Source: Coriobacteriia bacterium
GTDB taxonomy: Bacteria; Actinomycetota; Coriobacteriia; Anaerosomatales; JAHIQC01
NCBI GenBank assembly: GCA_030653635.1
Contig: JAURYZ010000141.1
Location: 1-6,233 of the forward strand
Reading direction: 5' to 3'
DNA: 6,233 nt
Below the pieces are notes generated by a model. It searched no databases and was not told the origin of the DNA. It saw nothing but the letters and a program-made list of their open reading frames with translations. How positions within the stretch are numbered: position 1 is the first letter of the stretch; each line of letters opens with the position of its first letter. The translations under genes and the position numbers were made by a program. This document shows positions 1 to 5,341 of this stretch, in pieces.

Positions 1-1016
1 AATTCGACAACCAAGGTCTCCTCAAGATCGTACTCGTCGAAGATCTCGCCAACGATCTCTTCGAGGAGATCCTCGATGGTCACCAGTCCCGCAGTCCCGC
101 CGTACTCATCGGCAACGATCGCGATATGGGTCTTGGTCTGCATCTCCAGCAAGAGCTCCGAGACCGGCTTGGTCTCTGGAACGAAGAATGCGCGTCGCGC
201 GATACTCACCGGTCGCACCGCAGTATTTCTTGAGTATGCGGCCAGCAGGTCCTTGGCATACAGAACGCCTCGGATATCGTCGACCGTGTCGTGGAAGACA
301 GGCAGACGCGAGTAGCCGTACGCCTCGATGGCATCGATAGCCTCTTGGGCACTCGCCGTATCAGCGAGGCACGTCATATCGGTGCGCGGCACCATGACCT
401 CGCGCACGATCTTCTCGGCGAAGTCAGCGACTGCCTCCAGTAAAGCATCTTCCGTCTCCTCGCGTGCAGTTTGGTCCCCGTCGTCGTTGACGGAGCGATA
501 GTCATCCTCGGCAACCCAAACAGATTGCGCCGCCTCACTGCCGACAGCCAGTCGCATGCCCCATGCCCACGGAGCGCCAAGGATTTTGGCCGGACCATAG
601 AGGGCGCCGCAAGCGCGAAGGGCCAGACCAGCGAAACTGAGTGCGACGTCCTCCGGGTTTTGCACCGCCAGCGTACGGGGCAGTGTCTCGCCCAGCGAAA
701 AGGCGAATACGAGGCCGATCAGCCCCCCGAGAAGCGCCGAGGCGAGCGGCGAAAACTGCGTGTAGTGGATGAATAGCCAAGCAACGCCGACGCTTGCGCC
801 TGCGAAGGCCATGGCCCGCGACAGCGCCGCGGCGGCCCGAAGCCGATGTGGACGGGCACCCAGCATCTCGAGTGCGTCAGCTCCATTGCGACCAGCTTCA
901 GCCAACCTGAGAGCACGTCCGGGCGCAATCAACGCGAACGCGGTCTCCTCGGCGGTCATTGCGGCAGCGAAGGCCACGAGCAGCAATATTGAAGCGACCG
1001 TGACGATTAACGGCAC
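1..1016 (-). CDS. HlyC/CorC-family membrane protein (DUF21 + CBS pair), 3' end cut by window edge
   Basis: I translated this frame by hand; it is open from a GTG at 1016 to the left edge, giving 338 residues without a stop. The N-terminal DUF21/CNNM-like membrane domain shows a first hydrophobic segment (about 3-22) followed by the family-type AEETAFALIAPGRALRLAE (22-40), further hydrophobic segments near 62-84, 92-108 and 125-145, and SLGETLPRTLAVQNPEDVAL (107-126), which matches the family's GE-LP-LA-NPE pattern. An acidic linker (about 169-192) leads to REVMVPRTDM (205-214), the classic entry to the CBS pair; GYSRLPVF (234-241) and ADEYGGTAGLVTIEDLLEE (302-320) mark CBS1 and CBS2. The usual C-terminal CorC/HlyC domain would begin where the window stops. 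Family members are linked to Mg2+/Co2+ transport or efflux, and some are annotated as hemolysins without good evidence, so the substrate is uncertain. The gene follows the lipid kinase-phosphatase gene by 25 bp and is probably in the same operon. The GTG start is chosen for its strong SD. The family call is very secure; the function is not. Confidence -1.
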   Translation of the reverse strand, partial: MPLIVTVASILLLVAFAAAMTAEETAFALIAPGRALRLAEAGRNGADALEMLGARPHRLRAAAALSRAMAFAGASVGVAWLFIHYTQFSPLASALLGGLIGLVFAFSLGETLPRTLAVQNPEDVALSFAGLALRACGALYGPAKILGAPWAWGMRLAVGSEAAQSVWVAEDDYRSVNDDGDQTAREETEDALLEAVADFAEKIVREVMVPRTDMTCLADTASAQEAIDAIEAYGYSRLPVFHDTVDDIRGVLYAKDLLAAYSRNTAVRPVSIARRAFFVPETKPVSELLLEMQTKTHIAIVADEYGGTAGLVTIEDLLEEIVGEIFDEYDLEETLVVE

Positions 1017-1024
1017 GTGTGAAT

Positions 1025-1032
1025 ACCTCCTT
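1025..1032 (-). promoter_or_regulatory. Strong Shine-Dalgarno for the CorC-like gene
   Basis: On the minus strand this reads AAGGAGGT, a full match to the anti-SD, 8 nt before GTG at 1016. It lies in the 25-bp gap after the kinase-phosphatase stop codon. It decides the GTG start and suggests that the CorC-like gene is translated independently rather than only by coupling. Confidence -1.
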
Positions 1033-1041
1033 CAGAAACCA

Positions 1042-1743
1042 TCACAGCAAGAATACCTGAAACACCAGCGTAGGAATGAGAAAGCCGACCACTGCGCCCA
1101 GGAGCACCTGGGGGATCGTATGCGTCTCGCTCTCGACGCGGCTGTGTGCCACCAGAAACGCGATAAACAGCGCGAGCACACCTGCGTTAGCGCTTTGAGT
1201 CGTGTAGGCGATCGCCGAGGCGCCACCGACTGCGAGCGCCACGTGTCCCGAGGGCCATCCACCGTGCAGGAACGTCCCTTCCTTAGTGACGGCCTTCATC
1301 ACAAGAACAGCCAACACCGTAAGCGCCAATCCAATCAACGTCAGCGTCGCGGAGGACTGTCGAACTACATGAAAGCCACCCGCAGCCATGGCGACCGCGC
1401 GATCGAAAAAGACGATGTATCCCACAGCGACCGCGTTAAGAGAGGCGACAAGGACCGCACCTGCGGCAACGTCCTTGGCCGTCTTGGCCTTAGGATCGAA
1501 GTGGTCGACCACCATGTCGACTGTGGCCTCAATGGCGGTGTTGGCAAGCTCGGCGACGAACACGAATGTGATTGCGAACAGAAGGGCGACCATCTCCCAG
1601 CGGACCACGCCCAAAAGAACGGCGGAAATGAGCACCAAGACGGCCGCTGAAGCGTGAAGGCGCATGTTGCGCTGCGTGCGCAGCGCGTAAAGCATTCCTT
1701 CGATCGCGTAGTTGAAGCTCCACAGCAGAGATCTACTTCTCAC
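1042..1743 (-). CDS. dgkA: Fusion of DgkA-type lipid kinase and PAP2-type phosphatase
   Basis: The 233-residue membrane protein has two domains. Residues 1-115 are a DgkA/undecaprenol kinase domain: NMRLHASAAVLVL (26-38), ELANTAIEATVDMV (65-78) and AKTAKDVAAGAVL (86-98). Glu65, Asn68, Glu72, Lys90 and Asp91 align at a constant offset with E. coli DgkA Glu69, Asn72, Glu76, Lys94 and Asp95. Residues about 130-233 resemble a PAP2 phosphatase: GGWPSGHVAL (161-170) is motif 2, and HSRVESETH (200-208) is the SR-x5-H of motif 3. The canonical lysine/RP motif 1 is not evident, and the residue usually Asp four after the last His is Gln212. A stand-alone DgkA is about 120 residues, so the second half is a genuine addition. 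Probable role (inference): phosphorylating undecaprenol or diacylglycerol and dephosphorylating a lipid (di)phosphate, both at the inner membrane. The GTG start lies 7 nt after the ybeY stop with only a weak AGGTG upstream. It places the family-type SFNYAIEG near the N-terminus and no better upstream start is visible. Confidence -1.
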   Translation of the reverse strand: MRSRSLLWSFNYAIEGMLYALRTQRNMRLHASAAVLVLISAVLLGVVRWEMVALLFAITFVFVAELANTAIEATVDMVVDHFDPKAKTAKDVAAGAVLVASLNAVAVGYIVFFDRAVAMAAGGFHVVRQSSATLTLIGLALTVLAVLVMKAVTKEGTFLHGGWPSGHVALAVGGASAIAYTTQSANAGVLALFIAFLVAHSRVESETHTIPQVLLGAVVGFLIPTLVFQVFLL

Positions 1744-1750
1744 GGCTGGG

Positions 1751-2200
1751 TCACACCTGGTCAGCGTAGGCCGACAAGAGCTCGCGCTCGCGCTGCTGCA
1801 TCACTTCTGCTGCGTCGTCTTCCTCATGATCGTAGCCAAGCAGATGCAAAATGCCGTGTACGAGCAGCAGATTCAGTTCCTGCTCAACGGTGTGCCCGAA
1901 CTCCTCGGCCTGGGAAAGCGCGATGTCCGGCGCGATGACGACGTCACCCAAAGTGACCGGCTCGTCGCTGTCCACCGGACACGGATCGTCGCAGCCAAAC
2001 GAGAGAACGTCCGTGGGCCCCTCTTTGCCGCGGTAGCGAGTGTTAAGTTCAGTCATCTCCTCGATATGCACGATGGCAATGGAGAGCTCGACGTCATAGG
2101 TTATGTCCTCGCGAAACAACACGAACGCCGCGAGCTTCTCGAATGCGGCCAGATCTAGCGGCTCTGGGTCACGATGACTCGTGAGCTGGATGCTGGACAT
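1751..2200 (-). CDS. ybeY: Endoribonuclease YbeY, rRNA maturation factor
   Basis: The 149-residue protein is of normal length for YbeY, a single-domain zinc metalloprotein of the UPF0054 family needed for 16S rRNA 3'-end maturation and 70S ribosome quality control. The signature HGILHLLGYDHEEDD (115-129) supplies the three metal-binding histidines His115, His119 and His125. The upstream LNTRYRGKEGPTDVLSF (52-68) is the second conserved block, and its Arg57 corresponds to the conserved substrate-side arginine. LGDVVIAPDIA (84-94) is the third block. The ATG at 2200 is chosen over an in-frame ATG at 2281, because it has AGGAGGT six nt upstream and because the extra 27 residues would lie wholly within pgpH and do not resemble YbeY. 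The gene overlaps the pgpH 3' end by 32 nt and is followed 7 nt later by the kinase-phosphatase gene, so translational coupling is likely. The identification is secure. Confidence -1.
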   Translation of the reverse strand: MSSIQLTSHRDPEPLDLAAFEKLAAFVLFREDITYDVELSIAIVHIEEMTELNTRYRGKEGPTDVLSFGCDDPCPVDSDEPVTLGDVVIAPDIALSQAEEFGHTVEQELNLLLVHGILHLLGYDHEEDDAAEVMQQRERELLSAYADQV

Positions 2201-4304
2201 TGTCAGACCTCCTAGGTGTGGTACTCGGGTACTCGATTCGAGGATGATAGATGCTCGCAAGCATCCGTGAATACACTCCAACTACTGCCTCTATTTGAGC
2301 CAAGGTTAGATCCGAGTCATCGAGCTGACCGTCATCGACCTTACCGCTGATCACGCTGCGGACCGAGGCCTCAATACGATTGGAAGTTGGCTTCTTGACC
2401 GCTCGAACGGCAGCTTCGCAACTGTCGGCGAGCATCACAAGTGCAGCCTCCTGAGACTGGGGTCGGCGTCCGTCATACCTGAAGTCCGCCTCGTAGACCG
2501 GATCGTCGCCTGCAGCGGCCTTGTTGTAGAAGTAGCTCACGAGCGAAGTGCCGTGGTGCTCCTGAATGATCGAGATGATCTCGCGCGGCAGTCGGTGCTT
2601 TCGCGCCAGCTCCATCCCCTCTTTCACATGAGAGGTGATGATGAGAGCAGACAACGACGGGGCCGTGTCGTCATGAGGATTGGATCCACCAGCCTGGTTC
2701 TCCACGAAGAAGGCGGGCCTGCGTATCTTGCCCACGTCGTGATAGTAGGCACCTACGCGCGCCAACAGCTGATTCGCGCCGATCGACTCGGCAGCAGCCT
2801 CGGCCAAGTTACCGGTCATAACCGAATGGCTGTAGGTTCCTGGTGCGGAGGTCATGAGTTCACGCAACAAAGGCTGCGCCGGATTGGCCAGTTCGAGCAG
2901 TCTGAGGTCAGTGGTGATACCGAACAGATGCTCAAAGAACGGCAGCAGGCCGTAGCCCAGCACCGCCGACAGCATCCCTCCGATCGCGCCGAAACCCGAT
3001 GCCTTCACTGCTTCGGCAAGCGGCGCGCCTGAAGCGAGCGTCCCGACCAGACCTACGAGCGCGCCTATCGCGACAAGAGTCGAGCCGACGTAGAACAAGC
3101 GTCGGCGGTCGGTCATGAACGAGACCCCGACGACAGCCGCCATCGCCCAGACCAACGTGGCGACCACAGTGTCACCGGTTGCGAATCCGAGCATCACTGC
3201 GGCAAGCGAGGATAGAACAGCTGTCAGGAGACCCTCGCGCGCGGATATGAGTAGTGTCGCCAGCATCGCGGCCAGCGGGACAGGCAGGATGTAGATCGAG
3301 ATATCGGGTCGCCACCAAAGCAGCACCCGCGTGATCCAGATCATCCCGACGAACAACGAAGACAAGACCGCGAGATTGCGAAGACTCAACCAGATCGGGC
3401 TGTCGTAGCGCCAGATGAAGGCTCCGATGGAACCGACCATAAGCGCAACCAGCGCCACAAGCGCCATCAGGGACTCCGGCGAACCGGACTGGTCGAACAG
3501 ACCCAGACGCTTGATGATCTCAAGATCCTCGGCAGACACGATCTCGCCCTCGACCACGATATTCTCACCGGCCTGGCGGGCCACGATGACCGCATCAACC
3601 TCCTGAGCGGCGGCTTTGCGGGCGGCTTGTGATGCGACCGCGTCCACCACAAGCGTGGGCTGAAGCTCGGCCGCGACCATGGCGGATATCACCGCTTGCT
3701 GCGCTGCCGGATATGGCAAACTCTTGGTGCTGGCGCCCAGGGTGGAGATTGCCTCGACCAGATCCACATCGGTCATGCGCCGCGACATGAGTGTCGTTGC
3801 GAGCTGCAAAGCACTTGTCTTGGTCGATTCCAGTTCCGCCCGACTCATCTGGGAAGCGGCCGAGATCACCGCGGCGTCGAGATTCGGATACTCGGTTTCC
3901 AGACGCGCTGCGATGCTGCCGGCGATGAGTTCGGGTGTGGTGGTGGCAAGGATGCTCGCATCCGAGCGAGCCTCTATCGTGAAGTCGAAGAACTTGGCTA
4001 TCTGTTCCCGCGCCACGTCGACGACCTCTTCGTCGTAGCGCACCACGGGCTCGACGGCGCTCGAAGCCTGCGAACGAAGCTCCTGGGTAGCGTCCTCATC
4101 CACGAACTGGACGCTGCGCGGTGCGCGCACGGTGCGCGAGGCCGGCACTCCTTCTGGCAGATCGAGCGGAGGCGTTTGAACCACAAGAGGGAACGAGACG
4201 GCGACAACAACAAAAAGACCCAGTACTATTCGCTGCGCGAGAGAAGACGCCAGCAGGCCCTTCTGAGGCAAGATCCGCTTTATGCTATCGAACAGGCTAG
4301 CCAT
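2169..4304 (-). CDS. pgpH: 7TM-HD family c-di-AMP phosphodiesterase PgpH (YqfF)
   Basis: The 711-residue membrane protein has the full 7TMR-HDED/7TM-7TMR-HD architecture. An N-terminal membrane anchor (about 25-44) is followed by a large extracytoplasmic domain (about 45-275) that begins with the family-type VPASRTVRAPRSVQFVDE (53-70). About seven hydrophobic segments follow (278-458), then a cytoplasmic HD domain (about 465-690). All expected metal ligands are visible: His493 (YSHSV), the His522-Asp523 pair (YYHDVGKIRRPAFF), His559, His583-His584 (QEHHGT) and Asp627 (MLADSCEAAVRAV). In Listeria and Bacillus this family hydrolyses c-di-AMP to pApA, which affects turgor, K+ balance and the envelope; the reaction here is inferred from homology. 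The ATG at 4304 overlaps the phoH stop by 8 nt (ATGGCTAG). The C-terminus has an 18-residue polar tail after HPRIEYP (687-693) that runs into ybeY; its frame depends on an 8-bp tandem repeat. The family assignment is very secure. Confidence -1.
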   Translation of the reverse strand: MASLFDSIKRILPQKGLLASSLAQRIVLGLFVVVAVSFPLVVQTPPLDLPEGVPASRTVRAPRSVQFVDEDATQELRSQASSAVEPVVRYDEEVVDVAREQIAKFFDFTIEARSDASILATTTPELIAGSIAARLETEYPNLDAAVISAASQMSRAELESTKTSALQLATTLMSRRMTDVDLVEAISTLGASTKSLPYPAAQQAVISAMVAAELQPTLVVDAVASQAARKAAAQEVDAVIVARQAGENIVVEGEIVSAEDLEIIKRLGLFDQSGSPESLMALVALVALMVGSIGAFIWRYDSPIWLSLRNLAVLSSLFVGMIWITRVLLWWRPDISIYILPVPLAAMLATLLISAREGLLTAVLSSLAAVMLGFATGDTVVATLVWAMAAVVGVSFMTDRRRLFYVGSTLVAIGALVGLVGTLASGAPLAEAVKASGFGAIGGMLSAVLGYGLLPFFEHLFGITTDLRLLELANPAQPLLRELMTSAPGTYSHSVMTGNLAEAAAESIGANQLLARVGAYYHDVGKIRRPAFFVENQAGGSNPHDDTAPSLSALIITSHVKEGMELARKHRLPREIISIIQEHHGTSLVSYFYNKAAAGDDPVYEADFRYDGRRPQSQEAALVMLADSCEAAVRAVKKPTSNRIEASVRSVISGKVDDGQLDDSDLTLAQIEAVVGVYSRMLASIYHPRIEYPSTTPRRSDNVQHPAHESS
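2207..2213 (-). promoter_or_regulatory. Shine-Dalgarno of ybeY, inside the pgpH coding region
   Basis: The minus strand reads AGGAGGT, with a 6-nt spacer to the ybeY ATG. In the pgpH frame it is read mainly as two consecutive AGG arginine codons (Arg698-Arg699). A weak 4-bp stem (ACCT/AGGT with AGG as loop) could partly mask it when ribosomes are not passing. It decides the ybeY start. Confidence -1.
2220..2235 (-). repeat. Perfect 8-bp tandem duplication in the pgpH 3' end
   Basis: The unit GGTACTCG on the plus strand (CGAGTACC on the coding strand) occurs twice, directly adjacent, at 2220-2227 and 2228-2235. As 8 is not a multiple of 3, gain or loss of one unit shifts the pgpH frame. With one unit removed, pgpH would read ...RIEYHT and stop at a TAG at 2214-2212, 11 nt before the ybeY ATG. 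Confidence -1.
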
Positions 4305-5268
4305 CGTCGCGCGTTGCGCGAGCCTCCTCGAATACGCTGTACGCCGTCACGATGCGCTGAACGAGCTTATGCCGCACCACATCGGACGCCAGTAGGTCGA
4401 TAAACTCGATATCATTCACGCCACGGAGGATCTCGCGGACCTGCTTTAGTCCCGAGGCCCCCTTTGGCAGGTCGATTTGAGTGACATCACCGGTGATAAC
4501 GACCTTGCTCCCAAAACCGAGGCGAGTAAGGAACATCTTCATCTGCTCGGGACTCGTGTTTTGGGCCTCATCAAGGACGATAAAGCTGTCGTTCAGGGTG
4601 CGCCCGCGCATGAAAGCCAAGGGTGCCACCTCGATTACTCCGCGATCCATGAGCTGTTGGGACTTCTCGGTATCCATCATGTCGAACAGCGCATCGTACA
4701 GCGGGCGCAGGTACGGGTCCACCTTCTCGAACAACGTGCCTGGCAGATAGCCTAGTGACTCGCCCGCCTCAACGGCCGGACGGGTGAGAATGATTCGGCC
4801 CACCGAACGCTTCTTGAGCGCTTCGACTGCCATAGCCATCGCAAGGTAGGTTTTGCCAGTGCCTGCGGGGCCTATGCCGAATGTGACGGTATTGCTGCGA
4901 ATCGCATCGACGTAGCGCTTCTGGCCGCCGGTCTTGGGCCTGATTGACTTGCCCTTGTGGGACAAAATGACGTCAGAGAACGCCGCAGTCGGCGAGCACT
5001 CACCGTCGCGCAGCATTTCCACGGAACGCTCGATGGCATCGCGGTTGAGCTCGACTCCGCGCTCCACAAGCGAGATCATCTCAGCGAACAAAGAACTCAC
5101 CGCCTGAGTCTCAAGAGGCTCACCCACGATGGTTATCTGGTTGCCGCGCACGGCGATATCGGACTCGAACTGCTCTTCGATGATGCGAAGCAGGTCGTCG
5201 CTTTGTCCCAGCAGGTCGATCATGTTCAGCTCAGGCGGGACGACGAGCTTTATCTGAGTAGGTTCCAA
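4297..5268 (-). CDS. phoH: PhoH-family P-loop ATPase (PhoL/YbeZ type)
   Basis: The 323-residue cytoplasmic protein is of normal length for the bacterial PhoH/YbeZ group. An N-terminal nucleic-acid-binding-like region (about 1-100, with ESDIAVRGNQITIVGEPLE at 35-53) precedes a RecA-like ATPase domain. The Walker A motif is GPAGTGKT (133-140), the Walker B motif is FIVLDEAQN (229-237) with Asp233-Glu234, and VITGDVTQIDLP (257-268) is the sensor-like block. RPAVEAGESLGYLPG (163-177) and HKLVQRIV (300-307) are further family signatures. PhoH proteins are ATPases often encoded beside ybeY and are thought to act in RNA metabolism with it; the precise activity is unsettled. The start is a TTG: an in-frame TGA lies three codons upstream, so TTG at 5268 is the most upstream start possible, and it fits the family's N-terminus better than the ATG at codon 16. 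AAGGTG 11 nt upstream is a modest SD. The last 8 nt overlap pgpH. Identification is secure; the exact start is likely. Confidence -1.
   Translation of the reverse strand: MEPTQIKLVVPPELNMIDLLGQSDDLLRIIEEQFESDIAVRGNQITIVGEPLETQAVSSLFAEMISLVERGVELNRDAIERSVEMLRDGECSPTAAFSDVILSHKGKSIRPKTGGQKRYVDAIRSNTVTFGIGPAGTGKTYLAMAMAVEALKKRSVGRIILTRPAVEAGESLGYLPGTLFEKVDPYLRPLYDALFDMMDTEKSQQLMDRGVIEVAPLAFMRGRTLNDSFIVLDEAQNTSPEQMKMFLTRLGFGSKVVITGDVTQIDLPKGASGLKQVREILRGVNDIEFIDLLASDVVRHKLVQRIVTAYSVFEEARATRDDG
4307..4328 (-). promoter_or_regulatory. Distant SD plus hairpin before the pgpH start
   Basis: An AGGAGG (4328-4323 on the minus strand) lies 18 nt before the pgpH ATG, too far for normal use. Between them is a perfect inverted repeat, TCGCGC-AAC-GCGCGA (4321-4307), a 6-bp GC-rich stem with a 3-nt loop. 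Folding would leave about three unpaired bases plus the helix base between SD and ATG. This could make the SD usable, or the start may simply be coupled to phoH termination. The repeat is also coding sequence for the PhoH C-terminus, so chance in GC-rich DNA is possible. Confidence -1.
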
Positions 5269-5305
5269 CGTGTGTCAGGCACCTTCTTGATCGGTTTGGA
5301 TGGGT

Positions 5306-5322
5306 GCCCGAACCCCTCGGGC
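5306..5322 (-). other. Small GC-rich hairpin in the mtaB-phoH gap
   Basis: The minus strand reads GCCCGA-GGGGT-TCGGGC, a perfect 6-bp stem with a 5-nt loop, extendable by two G-C pairs across a one-base bulge. No U-run follows on the minus strand, so it does not look like an intrinsic terminator. It would lie in the 5' leader of a phoH transcript starting in this gap. Confidence -1.
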
Positions 5323-5332
5323 CCACGTCGAT

Positions 5333-5341
5333 ATTCTATCA
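5333..5341 (-). promoter_or_regulatory. Possible extended -10 promoter upstream of phoH
   Basis: The minus strand reads TGATAGAAT: a TG-N extension plus TAGAAT, one mismatch from TATAAT. Its TGA is also the mtaB stop codon. No convincing -35 hexamer is seen at the expected distance. If used, the transcript would start near 5325 and carry a leader of about 55-60 nt including the hairpin at 5306-5322. This is a weak call, based on motif resemblance only. Confidence -1.

Noticed and set aside
374..928. Several short minus-strand frames (374-598, 535-780, 719-928)
   Set aside because: They are in other frames of the same strand as the CorC-like gene, whose continuous frame from 1016 to the edge carries DUF21 and CBS motifs throughout.
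769..1650. A 293-codon open frame on the plus strand
   Set aside because: It is antisense to the lipid kinase-phosphatase gene and the N-terminus of the CorC-like gene, both with clear family motifs. Its translation is low-complexity and rich in Arg, His, Asp and Gln, typical of a shadow frame in GC-rich DNA.
2201..2281. An upstream ATG at 2281 for ybeY adding 27 residues
   Set aside because: The added segment lies fully within conserved pgpH coding sequence, does not look like YbeY, and the ATG at 2200 has a near-ideal SD.
3696..4403. A 235-codon open frame on the plus strand
   Set aside because: It lies opposite the pgpH N-terminus and phoH C-terminus. Its composition is Arg/His/Cys-rich with no recognisable domain, and no SD supports it.
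5306..5322. Intrinsic terminator after mtaB
   Set aside because: The hairpin is convincing but no U-run follows on the transcribed strand, and a coding-direction neighbour starts within 40 nt.
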